Shown here piece after piece: positions 10,643-23,100 of a stretch of 64,000 nt of DNA (position 1 is the first letter of the stretch; the number at the start of each line of letters is the position of its first letter). A program made the translations under genes and the position numbers. The stretch lies in contig NC_044302.2 of the NCBI RefSeq assembly GCF_004027225.2, positions 41,600,510-41,664,509 of the forward strand. Direction: 5' to 3'. Under the pieces are notes generated by a model. It ran no database searches. It was not told the origin of the DNA and saw nothing but the letters and a program-made list of their open reading frames with translations. Source of the stretch: Strigops habroptila (taxonomy: Eukaryota; Chordata; Aves; Psittaciformes; Psittacidae).

Positions 10643-13600
10643 GTACAAACCCCTCCGGAGCACAAAGCCTCCGGTGCCGCGCCCCTCACCGTGCAAGCGG
10701 AGCCGGCGGCGGGGCAAAGCCGTGAGCGGGGACCGCGGCGATGCAGAGCAAACGCAGCACCACAACCCTCCTTCCCCATCCCGACCCGGCCGACGGCCCC
10801 TCCTGCAGAGCTCCGACATGGGCGAAGGGCAAAGGCCCCCGGGGGGATCTGCGGTACCCCGCGGCGGGGCCGGGCCGGGGCGGGGAGCGGGCGGGGCGGC
10901 GGCGGCCAATGGCGGCACCGGCGGGCACAGGCGGCGGCTGCCCCGCACCCGCTACCGACGGTACCACGACTACACCCCACTTGCACCGCAGCCGGGTGAC
11001 CGCCGGGCCGTGATGCCGCGAGGCTCGCGCGGGCATGCCGCAGAGGTTGCGCGGCGAGCCGGGACGGGGGACAGACGGCGCCGATGTGGGTGTTCGGTGT
11101 CCGTAGAGGAGCCGGTGCGTGCCCTGCGCACCGGTGGGTCGGGAGCCGTTTGTGCCTCATGCTGCAGCCCCTTCCTCCTCCGGGGCTTTCTCCTGCTTGC
11201 CAGGAGGGAGGAAAACACCCGTGGGGGTTTGAAGTCACTCCTACTTTGCTAACAACTGATTTATCACTGCCGTTGGCGGCTGCCCCGTCTCAAGTTTCAA
11301 TATAAATACATTTTATTTGAGCATTTTCTTAAGAAAACAAAAAAATAAACAAAACACAAAAACAATCACCACCAACAACAGAAAACTCCAAAACTTTTTC
11401 TTTTAACCTTGCTTTCACGAAGCCATCACTCTGGCTTGACTTTTTTAGCCTTCTTTCACCTCGTGTTTACTACCCTTCATTCAGAACAAAGCACAGAATT
11501 TGTAGCAGGACACAGGAAACTAAGAATCAGAAAAACAAAGCGTGCTAACATTAGAAGTCTGCATGGCAGCCATATTTTTTCCCCCCCAGCCAGACCCATA
11601 CAGAAACAACAGCACTTGAAAAGTTCAGTCGAATGCCAGCATTGATTGCTTATGTTCTGGCACCACAGGAAAAATGTGTCTACCCAAAACATGCACAAAT
11701 TGTGGATGAGGTGAGAGGCAGCATATAAACATATATGTTACGTTTTGAAAGTAGTTCGTTATGAGCCTTCGATCTTGAGTAAAAGAGAGTGGTCTTATGG
11801 GAAAACTAATTAAAAACTGACATCAGTGCCCTTTCTGTGTGCCCCTGCTTGCATCTCCTAGGTGAGAGTGAGGCATCCTGACATCAGCGTGAATACTTGC
11901 TTTACTTGGCAAAGTAAAGTGTGAATAGTCATGACTAAAGCTGAAGTGAAATCAGAAGGTCCCACTGGATTACTTGCACCAGCCCCAGATCAGAAGAGCC
12001 CCACTATGGAAAGTAATGTATAGAGCAAAATCCCAGTCCCTTCTCAAAGTGAACTTTTCAGTATAACAAGACAAGCAGCAACTCAGGGAGGCTTGCAGGA
12101 GTGTGTACAAGGAAACAAATGTAAAATGTCGCTATGAAAGATATTTTCAAGCCTTGAGAGCAAATCACAGTCTAGAATATGCTTATCGGTAAAAAGCCTT
12201 CAGAAACCCTTAAGCTGTGCCACCTGTAAGATAGCACATGAAAAATCTTTTTAGGAAATCTTGCTCTGATAAACTTTGTTTAGAAGTAGATGCTGGCAGA
12301 AGTTATCCCACAGGTGCTTTATCAACACACAAATGCTACAGTAGAAGACATAGAACTTTCAGGATCAGACGAGGAGAACCATGGACGGAAAGCCCAACAT
12401 TTCTTTTTTGGCTTTGTACAAATGAGTGCTGCATAACAGAAGGAAAGCCAAGAATATTTGAAAAGGAAATGCAGAAGAATGTAACCATTTATTTTTCTTG
12501 TTCCACTGCAGTCCTCTGTTTCTAATTATAAGCCAGATGCTGAAGTGACTTCATTCAACAACTATTTTGATTTGATCCTGTCTACCACTCTTCTCCCAGA
12601 CTCACAGTTCCCAAACTCCAATCGTCTATGTAATTCAAAAGCAATATGATATTATAAAATATCGAAATTACCATTTTTTTTCCCCCAGAAAAAAAAAAAG
12701 AAAAAAAAAAAAGAACTCTTACAAAAAAATGAAGCTCAAAAGTAATTTTATTTTTTTTTTCCAAGTAGAAGCTGGCTTTCAAGAAAAGGTAGAGAAAGGA
12801 TTCTTATACATCACAACCTTCCTGCATAAACGTGTTTGTATAATTGTCTTTTGTAGGCATATCGATATGGTAAAAAGCACACACTTTGTATTTCAGGTAT
12901 ACAAGAAATCTTGTGGACAGTGGAAATGGAAAGTTCAACTTGATGATCTTGTGCTGGGGTGAAGGGCATGGCAGGTTCGTATCCAAAGACTATGGGTTTA
13001 GCAAACAGATAAAAAGCCACCATATCTTTCACTCTCATAAAAAGGAGAAAAATAATCAGCCCTATGTGAGCTATTGGAAAGTGTCTGGAATCTAAGCAGA
13101 GGTATTGGTATAGCAGTCTTAAGTATTTGCTGTATCTTTTGCAGGTTTGTATCTCATTGACATCTTTAGAGGGCTTTTAAAAATGCTCTGGTTTTCTACC
13201 AAATCTAAGCTGCTCTTCTGCCAGAGGAATTTTTTAGTCCCAGAGATACACATAGTGGCTTCTGTGCGTAACAGGGACTGTTCAACCTGTCCCATGCAAC
13301 ACTTGGCTGCAGAAGCAGGACTTGGTGGATTTTACATAGCCTTTGTTCTTTGTTTGTAAAGGAGTTTGAATCCTGCCTCTATGACAAGATGAGAAAGGTA
13401 GGTTTGGGTCAGGACTGCAGGCCGTGAGAAGAGAAAACCTTTCCAGGAGTGTGTGGCTTTCTTTAGGTTCATGCATCCCACCTTTTCCCTCAAAACAGAC
13501 CACACTGCTGATGTGGCCTCCTGAGTTGTGTGCACAGATGGTACACTACGTTGTGTAGTCCTACAAATGTGAGGGCAGGATCTGTCCCTTGGAGGTCTTT

Positions 13601-16600
13601 CAGAAAATGTGGGCTAAAATAAAATATGGAATAAAAAAACTTTCAGGTTTTGACTGATTATTCTCACATATAAAAAGAAAACCTAAGGAGATGCTGAAGC
13701 ATTTTTTTGTTTGTTTTAATTGAGCGTGCAGTTGAGCATTTACATTATTCTCTAAGGAATGCCATGATGTTCTACTCAGAGGGATATAGGAACTGACCTC
13801 ACCACCTCTACTGCTTCCAGGCTATTCCCACAAAGCCTGTAATTTGTGTCAAACTGTGTTTGGGTTGGATGAGCATTTGCTAGAGCTAGACTGGATATAA
13901 GGAAGAATACAAGGAATGTAAGGATATGACGAAGAAGTTCTTTACTGTGAGGGTGGTGAGGCACTGGAACAGGTTGCCCAAAGAAGTGGTGAATGCTCCA
14001 TCCTTTGCAGTGTTCAAGGCCAGGTTGGACAGAGCCTTGGGTGACGTGGTCTAGGGTGAGGCATCCCTGCCCATGGCATGGGGGTGGAACTAGATGATCT
14101 TAAGGTCCTTTCCAATCCAAACCATTCTATGATTCTATGACTGGAACCACAAGTTGGTTTTGCTTCCTACATGAGATGGATCAGATTGTTCTCATGGCTT
14201 GTGGAAGGAGCGTGACAATGTGGCATTTGTGAACTGTTCTGTGCCTGAAGCAAGCTCTCCTCTCTTGGCATCTCAGTTTTGTAAGAAACGCTGACATTTG
14301 TTTACTGAAAACAGTAATGAACAAGAACCAAGCTTTTGACTGAAACTCGTTAGCACTGTATTTCTGGGAGGATCAAATTCTCCCTTCTCCTTCCCCCCGG
14401 ATGAGTGGAAAGTTCTCTCTTTCTCCTAATCCCATTGACTTCTGTAGCAGTCCTCTATTTAAAAAGCCCAAACAAACCTAAACTACTTATTTAGCCCATA
14501 CGTCTCCAAACGTAGCAATTAAAACATACTTCAGATCAGGCAAGCAGACAAATCATACTAGATCCTGCTGTTTTGTTCATGTTTTGCCAAACTAGAGAAA
14601 TTAACAGCTTACTGCAGCTGGTTGTACTTAGCACTACCAGAGCAAGAGGTACAGCACCTTTTTTTACTCAAAAAATCTCTGTGCACTCCAGCAGTAAAGA
14701 GACCATAGAAATTAAGCAGGAGTAGTTCATTTCTCCCACGTTTTGGGATCTGCAAATATCAGGTATACTTAGAAGTTTATTCCAGTCTCTGCCTGAGGTA
14801 ATTTTGTTTCCTGAACAACAAGCATTTTTGTGTTCTGAAGACTTTTTCTGCCCTCCTCCCTCCTCCAGGCTTCTTTGTATTCTTCTGTGGCAAAGCCATA
14901 GATGATTGAACAGTATCTGACTTTCCTCCAACTGCTGCTCTGTGTGAGCTTATCACAATGCACTTCCACCATAGCAGTTTGAAGTACGTTAAGTAGGCAT
15001 ACCTTAGCCACTGTGAGTGTATTTTCCCTAAGACTTTTGCGCATGACCTGTGTGCAATAGCACTTGATTTAGGGCTATGTCCAGATGCAATATGCTATGC
15101 CATCTGTCCTATTTGCTGTACTGAAATTAAATATGTACATCACACTGAGTTTGGTTATTCCTTTCACATATATAGCAGCATCCATGACCACACCGACTCA
15201 CACTGCTTTATGAAGATCCTCCAGGGAAATCTAAAGGAGACTCTGTTCGAATGGCCTGAGAAAAAAGGGAATGGTGAAATGACTAAGAAATCAGAACGAG
15301 TTTTAAGGGAAAATCAATGTGCCTACATTAATGGTAAGCTATTAAGCTTGTTTTGACAACTACCCATCCATGACTTGTTCCTAACAGGACAGTTTATCTG
15401 CTCTCTAGTCTCCTACCTTTAACAGTATAACACTAATGCACAGTTTAGGAATGTGGCTATCTAGATTCTGCACAAACTTATGTTTAGATTCAGTAAACCA
15501 AACAAAACCATGTTCTTTTAACTCACTCTTAAGACACTGCAGCAATTGCTTGATACTTAAATATGCAGGGTATCTCCTTTAGACCAAGCAGCCTTCAGCA
15601 TTGTGTCCCTTATGTCTATCTGAAATTACTCAGGTTCTCAGACTCAGTTGGGTTTTCCTACCAAAGCAGCTCTTTCCAATGGAAGCAATTGTACCCTGTG
15701 TGCATCTGATCTAAAGCTTCCTTGGTTGTTTTAAACAAATTTGGTATCCAGTTCTCTGAGGTGGATTGGATCTCTGCCATGTTTCATAACAGATGTTTTG
15801 GTTTAAAAGAAACAGGTAAAACAAGTAGAAGGAAAACACTGACAGTGTGTTCATTGCCCTAACTACTTCAATAGTGAGTGACCTGCATGTTTCTATTGCA
15901 TGGTTCTTGGTTGCTCTTGCACTTTATTTTTAAGGTTAGAACCCACAGTGTTTATTTCAGTTCCCAGTAGATGAGCACAGATTTCGGACTTTTTTTCTCC
16001 TATGTCAACTATTCAGATAAACTATGTTAACGACACTCTGGGCTTACACTTCAAATATATCAGAGTTAAGAGTGTACTCAAGATTCTCAGGGTATCATGC
16101 CTGTGTTGCATGATACAAGTCCAGGTATTAAATAGCATATTAATTCAAGTACAAAGGCCTTAGTTGTTTTTACAGCAGGGTCATAAGTTTAAATTCCAGG
16201 TGTCTTAAGTAACTCAAAAACTCAAATTTGGTGTAGAATGGAAATGATTTGTTTCATAGATATGATTCTTTATACCTTACATTTTTATGTAATCGCTCGA
16301 TTTCTACTCCACCATCGCAGAAAATGCCATTACTTCGTTAGTAACCACACAACAGACAATGCCTTGTTGTATTACATGTTCAATTACACTTGCTGTTCAG
16401 CTAAGCTTGGAAGTATGCCAGTCACTACTAATTTGTCACCTTAGTCAAAAGAGCAGACAAATGAAAAGCCTGTTCTCCAAACTAATAAACTAGAAGGATT
16501 AATTAGGAAACAGATGCCTGTAGAAGAAGACAATTACATCTCTGTCCAGAAGTGCATGCCCCAAATACACGTAGCTGACTTTTAATGTGGCTGATGTCCT

Positions 16601-19415
16601 TGCTACCAGGCTAAGAACTAGCAGTACAAGTCTTCTTTCCTGTAAAACATCTTGCTAATTTTAAGAAACACAAACCTTCCTGCTTCTGGAGGAAGCTTCC
16701 TCCTAGGAAGAGCAGCATCTCCTGGGAAAGCAAATAAACTTGAAGCCCTTTGGGAATGATCGCTAGAAAATTAGTGACAGCATGCCCTTCCTTAAGTTTC
16801 TCTGGATTTCTGTTGGCCTTTATCCTGTAGCAGATAATCCAGAAGTTACATGAAGTGTGGAAGGCAATAATGTATTTTGAATTACCAGTGTATTTAGGAA
16901 TCTGCTAGAGAAGAGCAGTCAAATTCACTGTACTGAGTTACTTGCTGCCCATAAAAGTGCAGGCATGCCTAACAGGCTTGCTTATGAGTTTCTGCTCAGA
17001 AAGCAGTTTTCCAGGCATCTGAGACCTCGTTACATCTTCCTGCTAACACAACCTCTTGTTTCATGCCCTTGCTGGTGTAGACTCCATTGGCCTGCACCGC
17101 GTGGAGAACATCAGCCACACAGAGTCTGCCGTTAGCCTGCATTTGTACAGCCCACCCTTCGACAGCTGTAACACCTTTGATCAGAGGACTGGACACAAGC
17201 ACAAAGTCAAGATGACCTTCTACAGCCAGTTCGGGGAAAGGACTCACTGTGTAAGTATGAGTTGACACGCTGCCCGCCTGGCCCTGTGCTCTTGGTCCCT
17301 GCAGGGTCAGGGGCGAGGGGCTGCTCTCTTGCCTGTGCAGGACAGAACACTGGTGCCTCGGGACAGGCAGAGGGAAGGTCCAGCGGCCCTGCCTTTCCTG
17401 GGGCATCCCCACATAGGACCAGCATAAAACTTGTTTCCAAATGCTACCTGATTTGTCAGTTTGCACTTCCCCTGTGTGGAGTTGCCTGCTTTGTAGCTTC
17501 CTCCCCTTCATCAGCAGGAAATCAGTTCCAGGCAGAGAGGAGGGTTACTGAGAATTCTGTCACTAGCTAAGTATCTTCAGGCAGCAAATGGTGGTAAATA
17601 CAACCCAGTCAATGGAAAACTGTGAAGCAGCTACGTTGTTTTGGCCAGCTTAAGTCATGTGTAATGTTTCCTGCCCAAACTGTTCTGCCAAAAAGCAGCA
17701 CATTTCAAGTCATTAGCTCAAAACCTGGTAGCTTACTGCAAAGAATTCTTTAATAGATTTAATTGAATTCTTTAAAATAAAAACTTTGACACAGAAAGAC
17801 TTTCTCTGAGAGTGAGAGTAGGCTTTTTGGCTGATGGCTGCATTCTTAAGCAATGGCAGGGTATTTTATTTGGATAAAAAAGCAATCTTAAAATTGGTTT
17901 CGGGGAACCTAGTTAGGACATCTGGGAGAGTTTAATCAGGTTCTTTTTAGCGCTCTTCCATGCATTGAGAAACAGAACTACTTATACGGGTAGAAAACAG
18001 ATTCTTGATGTTCAGCCACAGATGTTCAAGGACTGTTTGGCTTTGTTAGGTAGAGAGCAATTTCACCTTTCACTGAAGCCAGAAACTGAGTGTTCAGGAG
18101 TTTCCCAGAGTGAGCCCTTAGTAAGATACAGCTGAAGTTTTATATACTTGACAAGTACCATCTAAATTATTTCTTTGAAGCTTATAACATTACATGACTT
18201 ACCAAATTGCTGAAACACAAACTTTGACCTTCCCAAGTTTGAAAGGTCTTTGAGAAAGTAAACTCAAATTTATAATTCAGATTTTAGAGGTAAATTAACA
18301 TGGAAAAATGCTGAACAAAATTCATGCAAGAGTTCAGTGTTTGCTTGCTTTCTTTTTGTTTTAAGTATTTACTAAATATAAGGTATGTCCAATAGCAAGT
18401 GGGACTAGATGTTTTGACTTGGACTATTTTCCTGCTCTTGATGTGTGCCCATCTGGCAGTGTTTGTACCTTTCATGTGAAACCAGATCTGGCTTTCAGGA
18501 GGGAGATAAATCCTAATCATTGGGTCTCTTTCATGAATTCCTGTAAACGGAATTCCAGTAAGGAGGAAAGTGGTACCGAGTCTGGGCCATACTGCTGCCT
18601 GAAATGACTTCACGCTACAAAAACCTTCTGGTCTCAGTGAGGGTTTCTGGAAAGCTGACTGGAAAGTCAATCTTTCTTCTGCTTACCAGATCTCAAAAGG
18701 ATGGAGGAAGACAGAGATCTCTAAGTTAAAAATACAAAAAGAGTAATGTAAAGTACACTGGTGTATCTTTTATGAGTGAGATATCTGCCTAGCTAAAGCA
18801 CATTCAGGACTTCCTGTCTGTCATAAATTTTTTTGCAGGTAAAACACGCAGGTAAATCCCTAGTGCTTCTAGCCATGACGAAGTCTTAATTAACTAACTC
18901 TCCAGTAAACACATAATAAATTATATAGGCCTAATAATTAAAATGGTAGGTAGTATGTCCAGGGACTTCCCATAGAAGTAACTATTTACACAGTTCGGGT
19001 ACAAACCACGGGAACACCGATGCGAAAGTTCACTGACGGGAAACTGATTTTGTCTTGGGTTTCACAGCACATCAGTTCCTGCTGCCAGGAATTTTGCTGG
19101 AGTAGGTGGTTTCTCTTTGCAGCCTGTCTTCCAAGATGGATTTTCAAGCACTTTCTGTCAAAATGAAGTAGGGCAGAGTATCAGGGAAAGAAGATAGCCT
19201 CAAGGAGGAAGCACTCCTCCGCTCTGCCATGGGCTTACCTGTGGTCACACAGAGCCAACAGACAAAATGCATTAAGTATTTTTAGGTGCTGAGCTGCTCT
19301 GGGAATGAAGGCCCATACTGAGAAGATGAAGTAGGTGATGACTGCCTCTTTACCTAAGACAGTTACCTCTTCTCTTTCCCTTTAGGCGACAGCAGTGCCA
19401 CAGGAGAACAACTGA
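10428..19415 (+). CDS. CDO1: CDO1, cysteine dioxygenase type 1, five exons, complete
   Basis: CDO1 is the cytosolic non-haem iron enzyme that oxidises L-cysteine with O2 to cysteine sulfinate, the committed step to taurine and sulfate. Exons: 10428-10642, 12897-12974, 15176-15333, 17081-17250 and 19386-19415, with TGA at 19413. The total is 651 nt, 216 residues from the first ATG, or 204 from the ATG at 10464, against 200 in human. The later ATG has the better Kozak context (G at -3 and +4) and matches the human MEQ start, so the extra 12 residues come from an 18-bp repeat. All key residues are present (numbered from 10464): iron ligands His89, His91 and His144, the crosslink pair Cys96 and Tyr161, the Ser-His-Tyr motif in SLHLY, and the substrate arginine in YRYTRNLVD. 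One residue is inserted relative to human in EKKGNGEM. All junctions are GT-AG and keep frame. Upstream neighbour ATG12 and downstream TMED7 match vertebrate synteny. Confidence 0.97.
10643..12896 (+). other. CDO1: CDO1 intron 1
   Basis: 2254 bp, starting in the CpG island and then AT-rich. It contains a mirror-like T/C then A-rich tract at 12674-12715. No other feature is recognised. Confidence 0.9.
12674..12715 (+). repeat. T-run, C-run and interrupted A-run
   Basis: A T8C5 stretch is followed by two A-runs separated by a single G. The T and A arms could pair weakly; more likely this is low-complexity sequence. It lies in CDO1 intron 1. Confidence 0.7.
12897..12974 (+). CDS. CDO1: CDO1 exon 2
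   Basis: The acceptor is TATTTCAG ending at 12896. The exon encodes [20 protein letters not shown] then GEGHG, including the substrate-binding arginine after YT. It ends on a split serine codon (AG|C) before the donor GTTCGT at 12975. Confidence 0.96.
12975..15175 (+). other. CDO1: CDO1 intron 2
   Basis: 2201 bp with one sense-strand CR1 insertion (13892-14140). No other exon-like segment is recognised. Confidence 0.9.
13892..14140 (+). mobile_element. CR1 LINE fragment, about 250 bp, in CDO1 intron 2
   Basis: Sense-strand CR1 3' region with GAAGAAGTTCTTTACTGTGA, GGTGGTGAGGCACTGGAACA and the terminus CCATTCTATGATTCTATGA. Near its 5' edge GGATATAAGGAAG and GGATATGACGAAG occur close together, a short imperfect internal duplication. 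Confidence 0.92.
15176..15333 (+). CDS. CDO1: CDO1 exon 3 (cupin metal motif)
   Basis: The acceptor is TATATAG ending at 15175. It encodes [20 protein letters not shown], which holds two of the three iron-binding histidines (HDH) and the cysteine of the Cys-Tyr cofactor. It continues through [10 protein letters not shown] to ENQCAYIN and ends in phase 1 before GTAAGC at 15334. Confidence 0.97.
15334..17080 (+). other. CDO1: CDO1 intron 3
   Basis: 1747 bp. No repeat, RNA gene or additional exon is recognised. Confidence 0.9.
17081..17250 (+). CDS. CDO1: CDO1 exon 4
   Basis: The acceptor is GGTGTAG ending at 17080. It encodes [20 protein letters not shown] then HLYSPPF, giving the third iron histidine (GLH) and the crosslinked tyrosine (HLY). 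It ends FGERTHC before the donor GTAAGT at 17251, in phase 0. The last two residues, His-Cys, stand where human has Pro-Asn. Confidence 0.97.
17251..19385 (+). other. CDO1: CDO1 intron 4
   Basis: 2135 bp. The first 150 bases are richer in GC than the rest. No repeat or exon is recognised. Confidence 0.9.
19386..19415 (+). CDS. CDO1: CDO1 exon 5, terminal coding part
   Basis: The acceptor is CCCTTTAG ending at 19385. Nine codons, ATAVPQENN, then TGA. The ENN ending is the same as in human CDO1, which confirms this very short coding piece. Confidence 0.95.
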   Translation, partial: ATAVPQENN

Positions 19416-20145
19416 GAAGCACCAGCACATGTTTGCGTGAGACCTGCTGAATGTTTAACTGGGGACAGAAGACTTGCATGGCTAAGGCCAGCAGCCAGCT
19501 ATATTTCTATACGTAGTACATAGGAGTACACTAGGGCAGCTTCCAAGCCATCCGCGGTTCCCCTGAGCAAATGCTGATTATGGGACACTAAGATAACTAG
19601 TGCCATAAACTACTTCAGAGGTTAGATGCCTTTTCTTAGGCTCTTGTCAGAATTAAGTAGTTTGTTTTCTGATTCTAGCCTCCTTTTAATTCCACTTCTG
19701 ATACCACACTGAGAATATCAGAAATAGGGTTTTTAAACATCATCTGACATTACTTAATAGGCCTATCAGTATGTATGCTTTCAATGTAATTAATAACTAT
19801 ATAAACTTCTAAGCTTCCAGTCACTTGTGCCTATGGGGATTACACTAGATACGACTAACAGTAGCTTCCTTTTTTAAATTAAGCCTTTTAGGTTTTAATG
19901 CTGTAGGCTATTATTTTGATAGTTTTGTGCATTTTTTACTTTTTGTTTTTTAGAATTTCGTTTGTCAGATCTTGTTTTGAATAGAAGCAATGAAATGCTT
20001 CATGTACAATGATTTTCAAAACTGGGCAGAGATTTGAGTTTTTAATAAGACTAATCATACTTAATTCAGCTAATGTCCAGTTTCCAACATATTTCATATA
20101 GCTACTGAAGAAGGTAACTGAAATAAAACTGGATTTGTCCACAGA
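19416..20145 (+). other. CDO1: CDO1 3' untranslated region
   Basis: About 730 bases from the stop to the expected cleavage site after the AATAAA at 20122. The length is similar to that known for mammalian CDO1 mRNAs. The sequence is AT-rich with no open frame of note. Confidence 0.75.
20122..20127 (+). terminator. CDO1: CDO1 poly(A) signal (AATAAA)
   Basis: The canonical AATAAA is followed about 25 bases later by a T/G-rich element (GTTTTTGGCTTTTT). It is the first canonical AATAAA after the CDO1 stop, so it is the best 3' end. Confidence 0.7.
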
Positions 20146-23100
20146 TTTCAAGTTTTTGGCTTTTTCCTCCTGTAACTAAATATTCATCACACTTTGTGAA
20201 AATCCACATTCCTCATGAACACCTAAGTCTTTTCCAAGCAATACACTATTAGAAAAGGCTTTAGAAAGTTGGAAATATTTCAAACATGCAAAGACTCCTG
20301 ATCCCAATTAAGTTGGTGGTAGTTCTGCCTTTGAGTTCACTGTTGCTTAGTTTTATCCTCCAGATTTAGTGACAAGGAACGAACGATCTTGAAAAAAAAA
20401 TTATCTCTAATTAAGCATACCAAAATCAGCAAAGCTGCCCACAGTGGGGCTATGCCATTTGTTTAATGCAGCTAATCACATAAGATAATCAGAGAATATA
20501 GAGCACATCTCCTAGTCTCCTAGCTGACTGCAGATTACTCCAGCAGCAGTTTAAGTTTTAACCGTATCCTTTTTAGATGTCACATACTTCCCTCCATATT
20601 CATAAGCACATAAAATATTTACTTTATGAGTAAATATTTCCAGGAAGGCTGTGTCAAATTGAGGAAAAAAAAAAAAAAAAACAAACGTTTGAGCAGTGTA
20701 ACAGTTTTTAAATGAACCTGTGCTCTTGGACTGGGATTCCGTCTTGAAGGCCAGGGGGCAAGGAGAGAAAGGTGGGGAAAGGGAGTGTGGAAGGAAAAGA
20801 AAAATGGAAAGATAAGAGGGGCTTAAAGGCAAAAGAATAGGGATAAGCATCATCAGTAAGTGGGGACTGTCCACGTGAGGTGGACCTGGAGTCTGTGCCA
20901 AAGAGAGGTCAAGGTAACATGCAGCCCGAAACTGGAAGAAGCATTAGGAGCGATGGCACTACAGGTGTAAAGAATCCCCTGTGCTTTCCCTGGTGTCCAG
21001 AATACCCCAGGGTTTAGCTTGTTTCTTTCTCATCCACTATGAACCAGCTCCTGAAAAATCTTGTCAAGAGCCAGATGTTGGGATGGAGCATCTTAATTTG
21101 TCATGGCTCAAGCTGTTGTGAGAGTGTTGCAGCACCAGAGATGAACGGAAGCAGGAAGTCCAGCCATCCCACTCATGCAAGGTCACCTAGAGCAGGTAGC
21201 TGAGGACTATGTCGAGTTGGGTTTTGAGTATCTCCAAGGATGGAGGCATGACAGCCTCTCTGGGCACCAGTGTTTGACCACCCTCACAGTAAAAAAGTCT
21301 TATGTTTAGACAAAATGCATTGTATACCAATTTGCACCCATTACCTCTTGTTCTCCTCCTCCTCCTCACAGGAAATGAGCCATTCCACTTAACTAACTTC
21401 AAATATAGCATATTCATCATGGTTTTTCTTACTAGGTAAAATTAAAGAACAAACCAAACAGCTTGTATATCACAGGTTCGGTCAGGTGAGGGGAACTGGA
21501 AAGATGAAAGGGGCAGCCAAGAGGCCCAGCAAAATGACAGCAGCTAGCTGTACCAAGAGCCATTGATACAGAAATTTAGACAGTTCTCCAGCTAGCCACA
21601 CACATGCCCAGCAAGGCAGAAGAAATACAAACAAAAAAGATCACAATTATCTACCCATGCTATCCCAAACACTGTTTAGCTACCGTAAACATGGTATCAT
21701 ACATTGCATAAAATAACACAGGAATTTCAGTGTTTCAGAACATGCTCTTATGCGTGCCATACCAGAAACAAAGGGGGGTAGCCTATCCAACATAAAGGGC
21801 ACAAATACAGGAAACGTTGAGAGAAATGACCTGATTGGGTCTAGAGTCCTTAGAACACATACCACAGCCACCACCTCTGCCACTCTCTAAGCACTAGCTA
21901 TGCATCTTGTGCTCTGCATAGCACAAGCACGAAGCTAATGTCTACCAAAAGCAATATTTAATTTATAAATATCAACTGATACAATGAGAAATAGTCACCT
22001 TTTCACTTACACATATATGTTCGCATAACTTGTGCTGGTTTAAAACATAGAAACCATAACAACAAAATAGTATTCACACGTTCTTATGGCTGAACAGCCA
22101 AGTTATTCAACCTTCTAGCATATGGAAGTCCTGAGCTTTGGAACAATGCTGACCAACTGATGAGGTAGCAATATGTGACTATTAGCTTTGACTGCACAAT
22201 AAACATGTTTAGTCTTTCATCTGAGAAGGTACTCTTGAGCAGTTTCACTGTAAATTGAAGAGAGTTTAACATTTACCTGGGTTACAGCTAAGATCCCTAA
22301 GTGGTAAGAGGTACTGCCTTAAACCATTAACACTACTAAATCATTCAGGCTGGCAACAGCAGGAGGAACTCAGTCTATGACCTGGTGCATTAACTAAGAT
22401 TTCAGTGAAGGAAATTCAACAGGAAGACATAGGAAGGCAAAGTAACGCCAGGAATGAAGTGCAATATTTACATGAATTCAGAAAAATGCAGAAGGGTTCA
22501 GTGATTTTGGTTTTGGAAGAAAAGTCTTTTATCAAAATCATTTTTTACATGGGAAGACTCTGCAGCAAAGAGTCCCTAGGAAGGCATAGGCCATATACAC
22601 AGGAAAAGCTGACAACAGGGACTCTTCTGGGAATGGAAATGCTATCACTGTCTGCGTGGCTATGGCTGATGAGGACAAGATTCACAGAAACTCAGGACAT
22701 TTGTTCTGGGAATATTCACCTCTGTATAATTAGCAGGTGAGCAGCCTTTTTTCCCCCCATACTGATGTGTAGTAGCTCTGAAGCCCCTTACAGGAAACAT
22801 TGCTCAGAGAGGGTCCCTTGCAGCATAAACTCAGTTTCTTAATGTTCTTTTGGATAACTGAACCTTGAATATAACTGACTACAAAATCTCAGCATACACC
22901 AATTTCTTCAATTTTTTACTTAAGCCAAAGTAACGCTTAGTTAGGTCTCTTGATGTTTGAGCATTATTCATCTTTACTGTTCATGTATAGAGGAACAGAA
23001 TCAAAATCCACCCTATATATATAACCCTGCTTCCATTACAAAGTTTTTTCCCTAAACCACAAAGATACAAAATGTGCTATTCAACAGCTAATCCTTATAT

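Larger units (their letters stand above)
9990..11160. promoter_or_regulatory. CDO1: CpG island at the CDO1 promoter and first exon
   Basis: Base composition changes abruptly from AT-rich to strongly GC-rich with frequent CpG between about 9990 and 11160. The island spans the purine hexamer array, a GGGGCGG GC-box motif near 10328, a TATA-like element at 10363, exon 1 and the start of intron 1. Long open frames on both strands here are products of the GC content, which makes stop codons rare, not genes. CDO1 promoter CpG methylation is well known in mammals; whether it occurs here cannot be seen. Confidence 0.85.

Noticed and set aside
10048-11238. A 396-codon open frame on the - strand and several others across the CDO1 CpG island
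   Set aside because: They lie antisense or out of frame over CDO1 exon 1 and its promoter. GC-rich, stop-poor sequence explains them, and the translations are Arg/Pro/Ala-rich with no domain.
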